Shown: piece by piece, positions 6,612-13,267 of the stretch | How positions within the stretch are numbered: the first letter of the stretch is position 1 | Layout of the letters: the number at the start of each line of letters is the position of its first letter | From: Pseudomonadota bacterium | GTDB lineage: Bacteria > Pseudomonadota > Alphaproteobacteria > Rs-D84 | Assembly (NCBI GenBank): GCA_009781955.1 | Contig: WQUT01000078.1 | Span: 1-18,964, forward strand | Direction of reading: 5' to 3' | DNA: 18,964 nt | The notes under the pieces: generated by a model | Seen by the model: the letters and a program-made list of their open reading frames with translations, nothing else | Databases searched by the model: none | Told to the model about the DNA's origin: nothing | Position numbers and translations under genes: made by a program

Positions 6612-7217
6612 ATGTCTGAAAACAACTGGACGCAGGCGACGTTAAAAAAGCTGAAAAGCATGGCGGATCGCGGAATGTCAACGGCGGAAATCGGAAAGCG
6701 CCTGGGTATGACCAAGAACGCCATTGTCGGAAAGCTGAACCGAATGGGCTGGAACGCAAAGTCAAAATCCGCGGACGTAAAAAAAAGCGCGCCCGCGCCA
6801 AAGCAGCCGAAACCCGCCGCGCGCGCGGAAAAGAGGCCGGCCGCATCCGCGGCAAAAAAGCAGGGCGCGAAACAGGAGGAGCCAAAGAAAACCCTGAAAA
6901 AACCGCCCGTTCGGAAATTCGCGCCGACGCCCGCGGCGCGCGATCCGCGATCGCGCGCGGGGACCGCGCCAATCGCGCCGGGCCATGACAAGAAAGACAG
7001 GCTGACATCTAAAAAATCGCTGGCCGCGCATCAGCGGATAATCCAGCATTCGCTGGACCTGGCGAACCTGCGCGCGGACCAATGCAGATGGCCGATCGGC
7101 GATCCGGATTCCGAACGCTTTCATTTCTGCGGAAAGCAGGTGTTTGTGAACAAGCCGTATTGCTATGATCACTGCCTGCAAGCGTATCAATTCACCCAGC
7201 CGAAAAAGAAAAATTAA
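6612..7217 (+). CDS. gcrA: GcrA family cell-cycle regulator
   Basis: This 201-residue protein has the GcrA layout: an N-terminal helix-turn-helix (residues about 5-46, with WTQATLKKLKSMADRGMS, AEIGKRLG, TKNAIVGKLNRMG), a long Lys/Ala/Pro linker (about 50-140) and the conserved C-terminal segment CRWPIGDPDSERFHFCG with PYCYDHC and AYQ. In Caulobacter, GcrA binds sigma-70 holoenzyme and activates promoters carrying methylated GANTC sites made by CcrM. It is essentially restricted to Alphaproteobacteria and is the best taxonomic marker in the window. The start at 6612 is preceded by AAGGA about 10 bases upstream. The C-terminal Cys/His pattern is intact. Confidence 0.93.
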   Translation: MSENNWTQATLKKLKSMADRGMSTAEIGKRLGMTKNAIVGKLNRMGWNAKSKSADVKKSAPAPKQPKPAARAEKRPAASAAKKQGAKQEEPKKTLKKPPVRKFAPTPAARDPRSRAGTAPIAPGHDKKDRLTSKKSLAAHQRIIQHSLDLANLRADQCRWPIGDPDSERFHFCGKQVFVNKPYCYDHCLQAYQFTQPKKKN

Positions 7218-7247
7218 GGATTGAGAGTTTATCAAACGGGGCGCTAA

Positions 7248-7436
7248 ATGGATTATGCCAATATTGATATTAATTATACCCAAATGGCTATAGTTTTAAT
7301 TGCCTCACCGATTATACTGGCGGGAAAAATTTGGTTTGACATCCATAAAGCGAAAAAACTTTATGATTCATACTGTAATGATAAAGTTTCTAAAACCGCC
7401 GACTATATCGTGAAGAATCACGGAAAGGCGCTCTAA
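7248..7436 (+). CDS. Small single-pass membrane protein, unknown
   Basis: This 62-residue ORF has one hydrophobic segment (residues about 12-27, MAIVLIASPIILAGKIW) followed by a charged cytoplasmic-type tail. It lies in the same direction as gcrA and 18 bases before the next gene. Its base composition is clearly more AT-rich than its neighbours, and no good Shine-Dalgarno sequence is visible. The composition and the in-line spacing favour a real but unrecognised gene. Confidence 0.5.
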   Translation: MDYANIDINYTQMAIVLIASPIILAGKIWFDIHKAKKLYDSYCNDKVSKTADYIVKNHGKAL

Positions 7437-7454
7437 TAAAATACAAGACAAAGT

Positions 7455-9692
7455 ATGGCGAAAGATAAAAATAATTTTTCCGAACTTAAAATCAAGGACG
7501 GCGTGCCCGTGCTTTCTTTTGCGTCGCCGTCGGACGCGCCCGCGCAATTATCGCGCGAGGATTTTGTTATCCCAGCCACCAGCACCAGCCACCAGCACCA
7601 ATTAGAGTTCGCCGCGTATTACGATCCTGCGCACCGGCTGATATTCGTTCTGGACAATACTTTGGACGAACGAACGCCGAACGCCCTCTTGGTCATCAAT
7701 CCGGACGCGCAGAATCCCGGCCGGAAATGGAACGATATTCTGACGCGCGACTATGGCGCGGACATAGAATCCATCCGCCCAAAGGAAGACAACAAATATA
7801 AAAAATTAGACATAGAATACGACGGCCTTTCGGTGTATAATGACGTAATAAACGCGCATTCGCATTGCGCGGATATAGCGGGACCGCTGGCCGCTTTGTC
7901 CGTGTTCCGCGATTCGGTGGCAAAGCGCAACGCCGAAGAACGCCTGAACGCGGCCGAGAAAAAAATCGCCGCCGCCAGCCGCTCGGTCGCCCGCGCGCGC
8001 GCCGCGATGGCAAAAATAAAATCGGACGAGCGGACTTTGCGCGATAAACTGGCCCAGGCGAAGAAGTCCGTGGGGAAAGGGCCGACCAAAGAATCCGCGG
8101 CCAGGATATTAAGGCTGGAATCGCAGCTGGACGCGAATGCGGAAAAACTAAAACGGGCGGAACGGCGCGAAAAACGGGCCGAGGCGCGAATGCTGATCGC
8201 GAACGCCGACGCCGACGCCGCGCGCGAAAGGCTGAAACTGGGCGAATTGGAATCCAAAGCCGTGCCGCCCGCGACGGCCGCCTCTGTTCCGTTGCGGCGC
8301 GCCGCCGGCGATTCGGCAAAATTACGCCAGCCCGCCGCCCCCGTTGCGGAAATAAAAATAGAGCCCCCCGTCGCAAAAACCGCGGCGGGCGCGACGCAAA
8401 AGAAAACAGAAGAACCAAAGGTTGAAACCATGGCAGACGAGAATGTAAAACCGCTGTTTGACAAGGATCCGGATATAATGAACGACGATTTCGCGTTCCG
8501 GCCGATTTCATTTGACATGCCGTCCGCGCAGACCCCGCCGCCCCAGCCGCAGCCGGCCTTTGCCCCGCCGGAACCGGCGCGAACGCCGGAAAGCGTATCG
8601 GGCGGCGAATACATTCCAAACAATGTTCCGCCGGTAACGCGCCCAGCGCCGGACTATGTCCAGCAGCCCGCGACCCCCGCGTATGACCAGCCGCTGGCCG
8701 CGCCGGTGCCGCCGATTGTCACCCCCGCGCAGGCCCCCGCGCCCCAGCCGATATACCCGACCGCGCCATCGCGGCCATTGCCGCCCAGCGGCGGCGGGGC
8801 GGGAACCGTCGGCTCCGCGCCGAAACCGGAAAGACGCGGACCGTCCGCCGTGTATTATCTGCTGCTGATACTGCTGATACTGTTATCAATATTTACGCTT
8901 TGGCTGTATCAGAGAAAGACGACGACAACCACGCCGAACATAACCACCAGCGCCGCGCAACCGGCCGAACAACCGGCGGCCGCGCCGCCCGCGGAAAATC
9001 CGTTTATCGCGGCGGAACCGACCCCGCCGGAGACGCAGCCGTCTTTGCTGAACAACCTGACCAATGCCGTGGGGGGCGGGGCGCAACCGGCGCCTGAACA
9101 GCCGGCCAGCGACGAATACCTCTATCAGCCACCGTATAACCAAACCGTCCAGGAACCGACGACCAACCAGCTGACCGAAGCGCAAATCATGGCGGCAAAG
9201 CCGTCGTATAACGTGTCCGGCCCGGCCGCCGGCCAGCCACAAAACGATACGTATAACTTCCCCGATAACACGGCGGCCGCGCCAACGGCAGAGGTCGCGC
9301 CGCCGCCGGCCCCCCAGGCCCCGTCGCAATCACAAATTGCGATGGGCGTATACGCGCCCGCGGCCCCCGCGGCCATGTGCGACGGAAATGTGCCGCCGGA
9401 TGCTGACGGATGCTGTCCGGGCGAGGTTTATACGGATATAGGCGGCGGGGACTTTAACTGCTGCATCGGCGACAATTGCTTTCCGCCGCTGACGGCCGGA
9501 CAACCGGCGGCCGCCGCACCACAGCAGGCCGCGCCGACCCAGGCCGACAACCGCCTGTATTACCAGGGCCAGTATTACGAGCCGGATACGTATAACGAAG
9601 ACACCTATGTTTCGGAAGAATATTACAATTCGGAAGAGGGCGCGCAAGATGGCAACAGCGCCGCGTCGGCGGCGGCATCGGCCAGTTATTAA
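7455..9692 (+). CDS. Large single-TM protein: coiled coil, Pro-rich arms and Cys cluster; unknown function
   Basis: The 745 residues fall into segments. There is a folded N-terminal domain (about 1-155), an Ala/Arg/Lys coiled coil (about 155-280), a Pro/Ala-rich cytoplasmic stretch (about 300-460), one transmembrane helix (about 465-487, YYLLLILLILLSIFTLW), then a Pro/Ala/Gln-rich exported region. The exported region holds a Cys cluster near 641-678 (CDGNVPPDADGCCPG, FNCC, NCFPP), and the protein ends in a Tyr/Glu-rich, Ala-rich tail. A CCACCAG-type repeat is inserted in frame at 7572-7602 (residues about 40-49, ATSTSHQHQ). I do not recognise the family. The layout resembles an envelope-spanning protein, but no function can be assigned. 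The perfect terminator hairpin begins right at its stop. Confidence 0.75.
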   Translation: MAKDKNNFSELKIKDGVPVLSFASPSDAPAQLSREDFVIPATSTSHQHQLEFAAYYDPAHRLIFVLDNTLDERTPNALLVINPDAQNPGRKWNDILTRDYGADIESIRPKEDNKYKKLDIEYDGLSVYNDVINAHSHCADIAGPLAALSVFRDSVAKRNAEERLNAAEKKIAAASRSVARARAAMAKIKSDERTLRDKLAQAKKSVGKGPTKESAARILRLESQLDANAEKLKRAERREKRAEARMLIANADADAARERLKLGELESKAVPPATAASVPLRRAAGDSAKLRQPAAPVAEIKIEPPVAKTAAGATQKKTEEPKVETMADENVKPLFDKDPDIMNDDFAFRPISFDMPSAQTPPPQPQPAFAPPEPARTPESVSGGEYIPNNVPPVTRPAPDYVQQPATPAYDQPLAAPVPPIVTPAQAPAPQPIYPTAPSRPLPPSGGGAGTVGSAPKPERRGPSAVYYLLLILLILLSIFTLWLYQRKTTTTTPNITTSAAQPAEQPAAAPPAENPFIAAEPTPPETQPSLLNNLTNAVGGGAQPAPEQPASDEYLYQPPYNQTVQEPTTNQLTEAQIMAAKPSYNVSGPAAGQPQNDTYNFPDNTAAAPTAEVAPPPAPQAPSQSQIAMGVYAPAAPAAMCDGNVPPDADGCCPGEVYTDIGGGDFNCCIGDNCFPPLTAGQPAAAAPQQAAPTQADNRLYYQGQYYEPDTYNEDTYVSEEYYNSEEGAQDGNSAASAAASASY
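7572..7602. repeat. CCAGCCA/CCAGCA array inside a coding sequence
   Basis: CCAGCCA CCAGCA occurs twice in tandem (7572-7597) plus CCA, then AATTA. It is read in frame as PATSTSHQHQ, and both the sequence and the reading match the array family at 6434-6540. Confidence 0.8.
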
Positions 9693-9717
9693 TAATGGGC
9701 GCATCGCGCCCATTATT
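9691..9717. terminator. Bidirectional terminator between two convergent genes
   Basis: AATAATGGGCGC pairs perfectly with GCGCCCATTATT (12 bp, loop ATC). It lies between the plus-strand gene ending at 9692 and minus-strand lpxB ending at 9717. A/T-rich sequence on both sides suits termination in both directions. Confidence 0.85.
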
Positions 9718-11132
9718 TATTTTCCAACAATATCTTTTGCGATTAGTTCTGCGGCAGATTGGTTGTCGCGCTGCCACATGTTGTCCGCGCGCGACAGTTT
9801 CGCAATCATTTTTTCGCGTGCATCCGGATTTTCAAGACGGCGGACATTGCGGACAATGTCATCGGCGTTCGCCGCGCCGCCCAGCAATTCCGGAAAAACA
9901 GTTTTCTTTAACAGGATATTGACCAGCGAAACCCACTTGGTTTTCACCATAATCCGCGCGAGGAACATCGTCAGCGGATTCATTTTATAGATGACAATCG
10001 TCGGAATGTGCATGATGGCCAGTTCCGCCGTCACTGTGCCGCTGGCCGCGATAGCAATGCCTGTCCGCGCGAATAATTCATAACGCCCGGCGGCTGGAAT
10101 CAGGACAGGGCGCACCGGCCAGTTTTTAGTTTCTTGTTCAATATATTTTTTTGTGGTTTCTACAACCGGAATGTAAAAGTTATAGCTTTTATTGAGCGCA
10201 GCCCCCCCCACCGCGCTGCGCGCGGAGCCCCCCCCAAGAGGGGGGGCAATTAATTCCGCGGCGGCGCGCAGCAGGGGCAACAATCTTTTTACTTCCGACA
10301 TTCGGGACCCGGGAATCAGGGCGATGTTGGTTTGCTCCGTCGCGTCTCCCCCCTCATGCCCACCCCACGCGACACAACCAGTCGCGCGGGGGCCCCGGTG
10401 GAGGGGAGTGGCTGACGAAGTCAGCCGAGGGGGGGCTACTTTATTTGAGGATTTATTATTACTATTTTTTTCGGAAGTAGCCCCCCCCAGTCCGCCTTCG
10501 CTATCGCTACGGCGTGACAGCCCCCCCCAAGAGGGCGCGACGGAGCCCGCAATTAAACCGTCCGCGATCGGGTGGCCGACGGCGATGGTATTCAGGCCGT
10601 ATTTGGTGAAATATGGCACCTCAAAATCAAAAAAGGCATACAGGCGGTCAAAAGTCGCCGCGTATTTTTTCGCGCGCCACGGACCCCACGCCCAAACCTG
10701 GGGCGCGACGACATGGTAAAATAGTGGCTGGTGGTTAGTGATGGTGGCTGGTGATTGAGATTTAACTTTTTTTATCACCCGCGTTGCAAAGCTGGGGGCG
10801 TCAATGGTCAGGACGATGTCGGGATGGAACTTTATTATCGCGGCGGCGGTTTCATTTATGCGGCGGGTCAGGGTAGACGCGCGCGCGATAACCTCGGCCA
10901 ATCCCATCACCGCCAAGTCTGAAATAGGGAATAACGATTTCAATCCTGCACGGCGCATTTCCGAACCGCCGACACCCATAAATTGAATTTTTGATTTATT
11001 TAACCCACCCCCCGGCCCGCAAAATCGCGAGCCGCCCCCGCCGCAAGGGCGGGGGGTGGGGTTCAAAGCCTGCATAATCTTCGCGCCCAGGATGTCGCCG
11101 GAAACCTCGCCCGCGATGATGAAGATTTTCAA
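9717..11132 (-). CDS. lpxB: Lipid-A-disaccharide synthase LpxB carrying several repeat-derived insertions
   Basis: LpxB joins UDP-2,3-diacylglucosamine and lipid X at the inner membrane. Conserved blocks are present: KIFIIAGEVSGDILGAKIMQAL, IQFMGVGG, LAVMGLAEV, TIDAPSFATR, YHVVAPQVWAWGPWRAKK, ALIPGSRMSEV, and ASGTVTAELA...YKMNPLT...VKTKWVSLVN. Between these blocks lie foreign, repeat-encoded stretches, at plus-strand 10198-10250, 10345-10547, 10723-10760 and 10986-11068. The protein is about 471 residues, against about 380-395 for the family. The frame is intact throughout. The family N-terminus starts at KIFIIAG, so I place the start at TTG 11132, preceded by GGAGGGGAA from the repeat. An ATG start farther upstream would translate the repeat. 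It directly follows lpxA, with no lpxI between. Confidence 0.85.
   Translation of the reverse strand: MKIFIIAGEVSGDILGAKIMQALNPTPRPCGGGGSRFCGPGGGLNKSKIQFMGVGGSEMRRAGLKSLFPISDLAVMGLAEVIARASTLTRRINETAAAIIKFHPDIVLTIDAPSFATRVIKKVKSQSPATITNHQPLFYHVVAPQVWAWGPWRAKKYAATFDRLYAFFDFEVPYFTKYGLNTIAVGHPIADGLIAGSVAPSWGGLSRRSDSEGGLGGATSEKNSNNKSSNKVAPPRLTSSATPLHRGPRATGCVAWGGHEGGDATEQTNIALIPGSRMSEVKRLLPLLRAAAELIAPPLGGGSARSAVGGAALNKSYNFYIPVVETTKKYIEQETKNWPVRPVLIPAAGRYELFARTGIAIAASGTVTAELAIMHIPTIVIYKMNPLTMFLARIMVKTKWVSLVNILLKKTVFPELLGGAANADDIVRNVRRLENPDAREKMIAKLSRADNMWQRDNQSAAELIAKDIVGK
10198..10250. repeat. G/C-run palindrome inserted in lpxB
   Basis: GCCCCCCCC-AAGA-GGGGGGGC with upstream CGCGCTGCGCGCG. It is translated in lpxB as PPLGGGSARSAVGGAALN, between AAELIA and YNFYIPVV, where homologues have no such segment. 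Confidence 0.75.
10345..10547. repeat. Composite G/C-run foldback inserted in lpxB
   Basis: The insertion holds several palindromes. GGGGGGGCTACTT (about 10429-10441) is inverted at AAGTAGCCCCCCC (about 10475-10487), and GGCTGAC-GAA-GTCAGCC lies at 10410-10426. More C/G-run pieces (CCGCCTTCGCTATCGCTACG, CCCCCCCCAAGAGGG) follow to 10547. It encodes about 65 residues between HPIADGLIAG and NIALIPGSR of LpxB, where the family has a short linker. Confidence 0.7.
10723..10760. repeat. GGTGGCT-type array inserted in lpxB
   Basis: AGTGGCTGGTGGTTAGTGAT then GGTGGCTGGTGATTG. On the coding strand it reads SPATITNHQP, just before the LpxB motif FYHVVAPQVWAW. It is the same family as 6434-6540 and 7572-7602. 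Confidence 0.7.
10986..11068. repeat. G/C-run palindrome inserted near the LpxB N-terminus
   Basis: The palindromic core is 11000-11063: AACCCACCCCCCGG on the left and CGGGGGGTGGGGTT on the right. It encodes NPTPRPCGGGG, SRFCGPGGG and LNKSK between KIMQAL and IQFMGVGG, which are adjacent in LpxB homologues. Confidence 0.75.
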
Positions 11133-11277
11133 TTCCCCTCCCTCGGAGGGGTGCCGCGCTTTTACCGCGCGGCGGGGAGGGTTGTTCACAATATTTTTCA
11201 TCAAACAAACCCTCCCCGTCAAATTTTGCTCGCGATAAAAGCTCCGCAAATTTGACACCCCTCCAAAGGAGGGGAAT
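11131..11277. repeat. G/C-run foldback filling the lpxA-lpxB spacer (copy 2)
   Basis: Both ends are mirror images: AATTCCCCTCCCTCGGAGGGG on the left, CCCCTCCAAAGGAGGGGAATT on the right. Inner blocks GGCGGGGAGGGTT and AACCCTCCCCGTC surround a loop of about 25 bases. Each half has its own hairpin (CCGCGC.../...GCGCGG, and AAATTTTG.../...CAAATTT). The element reaches from the stop codon of lpxA to the start codon of lpxB, and its left end gives lpxB the ribosome-binding site. Confidence 0.85.
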
Positions 11278-12074
11278 TACGCGCTATGCGCGTTGTTCAC
11301 GCCGCGGTGTGAGCGGTTTTCAATAAAGTCCAGCGCGTCCGCCGCGTATTTGTTCTTGCCGACTTCCCGACGAATTTTCTTTAACCGATCGTCCACGCTG
11401 GATCCGTCGTCAAATTTTCCGAATACCGCGGAATAGACCGAATGGACAGCGTGCAAATCTTCGTTGGTGAATCCGCTCCGCGTCAGGCCGACCTTGTTAA
11501 TCGTGCGGTATCCCGCGGGGCGGCCGTCGTAAATCGCGTATGGAACGGCGTCTATGCCAAGGCCGCTCATCCCGCCGATGAACACGTTGCGGCCGATGCG
11601 GACAAACTGGTGCACCATGGTGCCCGCGGAAACTATGGCATTGTCTTCTATTTCAACATGACCGCCGATTTGCACCATATTTGAAAGCACGACGTTATTG
11701 CCGATTTTGCAGTCGTGCGCGACATGCGCGTGCATCATAATCTGACAGTCGTCGCCGATCTCCGTGCCGGTTGACGCGGGCGTGCCGGAATTCACAGTCG
11801 CGTATTCGCGTATCTTGCACCGTTTTCCGATTTTGACGCCGGTCATGGATTCGTCTTCTTGGAATTTCAAGTCCTGGCCCTTGGCCCCCAAAACGGCGAA
11901 CGGATAAACGACCGAGTCGTCGCCGATTTCGGTATTGCCGTCCAGAACCACGTGGGAAACCAGGCGCACGCGGTCGCCTAAGACAATATTGTCGCCGATT
12001 ATGCAGAACGGGCCGATATCCGGGTCGCTGCCCAGCTTTGCCCGCGGCGACACAATCGCGGTGGGATGAATCAT
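11277..12074 (-). CDS. lpxA: Acyl-ACP--UDP-N-acetylglucosamine O-acyltransferase LpxA
   Basis: LpxA performs the first step of lipid A synthesis, moving a 3-hydroxyacyl chain from ACP to UDP-GlcNAc in the cytosol as a trimer. The 265 residues (family about 260-270) show the left-handed beta-helix hexapeptides from MIHPTAIVSP through about residue 185. The catalytic block is MMHAHVAHDCKIGNNVVLSN, with His117 and His120 matching the E. coli His122/His125 pair. The C-terminal helical part has GLTRSGF where GLKRRGF is usual. The start at 12074 is fixed by the conserved MIHPTA. Instead of a Shine-Dalgarno sequence it is preceded by four TTTCACG heptamers. The next gene downstream is lpxB. Confidence 0.95.
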   Translation of the reverse strand: MIHPTAIVSPRAKLGSDPDIGPFCIIGDNIVLGDRVRLVSHVVLDGNTEIGDDSVVYPFAVLGAKGQDLKFQEDESMTGVKIGKRCKIREYATVNSGTPASTGTEIGDDCQIMMHAHVAHDCKIGNNVVLSNMVQIGGHVEIEDNAIVSAGTMVHQFVRIGRNVFIGGMSGLGIDAVPYAIYDGRPAGYRTINKVGLTRSGFTNEDLHAVHSVYSAVFGKFDDGSSVDDRLKKIRREVGKNKYAADALDFIENRSHRGVNNAHSA

Positions 12075-12077
12075 TTG

Positions 12078-12105
12078 CGTGAAACGTGAAACGTGAAACG
12101 TGAAA
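12078..12105. repeat. TTTCACG x4 heptamer array at the lpxA start
   Basis: Four perfect 7-bp units (CGTGAAA on the plus strand, TTTCACG in the sense of lpxA) end 3 bases before the lpxA ATG. They occupy the place of a ribosome-binding site, and no purine-rich motif is present. Confidence 0.85.
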
Positions 12106-12204
12106 CGAAGTCCACATATCAGGTCTGGCCACGTCCTCCATAATTAAACTCGGCCAGATTATATTTGAAATTATTACGAATATACATTCAATAAATATAA
12201 CGGA

Positions 12205-13227
12205 TTATAACAGCTTTTTCAGCGCGCCGCGCGGGCTGATCCGCCACAGGACGATCGCCGCGCATGTCAGCGCGGGCAGCGCGGTCAGAATTCCAAACAG
12301 GGCGAGCGACGCAAACCACAAATCATGCTTTACGGATTTAATTCCGTTCGCGGCATCCGCCGGCTGGCGCCAGGCAAAGATACAACCGAAGACAAACGAC
12401 AATCCCGCGATCGCCAGAAATGCCAGCGCCGATTCCGTGATGACGAACAATGAAAATAAGAGCAGGGCGGCGACGGCGGCAAACAGCCGGGCGCCTTTGT
12501 AAAATCCGCGGACGAACCATCCGCGCGGACGCGCGAAATGCAGCGCAATGTATGCCGGCAGCGCGACCGCGAACATCGTCAGAAACACCAGATGGACGGC
12601 CGTCAGCCGGCCCAATTGTCCGAAACGGAAAAATTCCGGCTGCATAATCAATCCATACGCGGCGCCGAAAATCAGCAGCGCCACCAGTAATTTCGGGTCG
12701 GTTTCCCGCGCATTGCGCCGGTGCAAAAGCCATCCGGAAAGCCATCCGACCGCGACAGTTCCGCCTTGCAATGCCATTCCCGCCCAGGTCGGTTCGCCCG
12801 CTGCCGCCGCAACAATCACAACCATCGCGGGCAAGGCGTAATCGGTCCGGGTTCCCCATTTCCGATTCACGGGCAAGCATTGCGACAGGCGCGCGGAACC
12901 TTCGTAATAACGGCGCGACAAAAACGCCGCGCACGCGCACAGCAGAACCGCGATCAGAACGCCGACCCAGCTAAAATCGCGCAGGACGCCGTAATTTCCC
13001 TGGGCAATCAGCCATATCGCAACGACCAGAAACGCCAGAATAGAAACCCTATAATCGCGCCGTTTTTCGCCCGGCAGAAATTTTTCCGCGATTTTCGGCG
13101 CGAAAATCCAGAACACCGCGAAAACCGGCAGCGCCATCAACGCGGACCAAAAGAAATCCGGCGCCCATAGCGCCGCGTTGTTAAAGCTGCTGGCCGCGCT
13201 CTGCACAACCAAAGAGGAATCAAACAT
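12205..13227 (-). CDS. Polytopic membrane protein, unknown function
   Basis: This 340-residue protein has about nine or ten hydrophobic helices spread over its full length (for example ALMALPVFAVFWIF, VSILAFLVVAIWLIA, VGVLIAVLLCACAAF, LLVALLIFGAAYGLI, LFAAVAALLLFSLFV and FASLALFGILTALPALTCAA), with Arg-rich connecting loops. I do not recognise the family; COG5373-like multi-TM proteins are one possibility. It lies upstream of lpxA on the same strand, 130 bases apart, so it could be cotranscribed with it. Unlike most genes here it contains no visible repeat insertion. The ATG at 13227 is preceded only by a weak AAAGAG. Confidence 0.7.
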   Translation of the reverse strand: MFDSSLVVQSAASSFNNAALWAPDFFWSALMALPVFAVFWIFAPKIAEKFLPGEKRRDYRVSILAFLVVAIWLIAQGNYGVLRDFSWVGVLIAVLLCACAAFLSRRYYEGSARLSQCLPVNRKWGTRTDYALPAMVVIVAAAAGEPTWAGMALQGGTVAVGWLSGWLLHRRNARETDPKLLVALLIFGAAYGLIMQPEFFRFGQLGRLTAVHLVFLTMFAVALPAYIALHFARPRGWFVRGFYKGARLFAAVAALLLFSLFVITESALAFLAIAGLSFVFGCIFAWRQPADAANGIKSVKHDLWFASLALFGILTALPALTCAAIVLWRISPRGALKKLL

Positions 13228-13267
13228 ATTTTTTCTCTTTACTCTTTCATTTTAGAGCCTATTATAT

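Noticed and set aside
7696..8619. Minus-strand ORFs of about 300 residues opposite the large TM protein
   Set aside because: Low-complexity Arg/Pro or Ser/Ala translations of the coiled-coil and Pro-rich coding strand, with no domain or start signal.
10192..10719. Plus-strand ORF of 175 residues
   Set aside because: It is the reverse reading of lpxB and its G/C-run insertions. The conserved LpxB motifs are on the minus strand.
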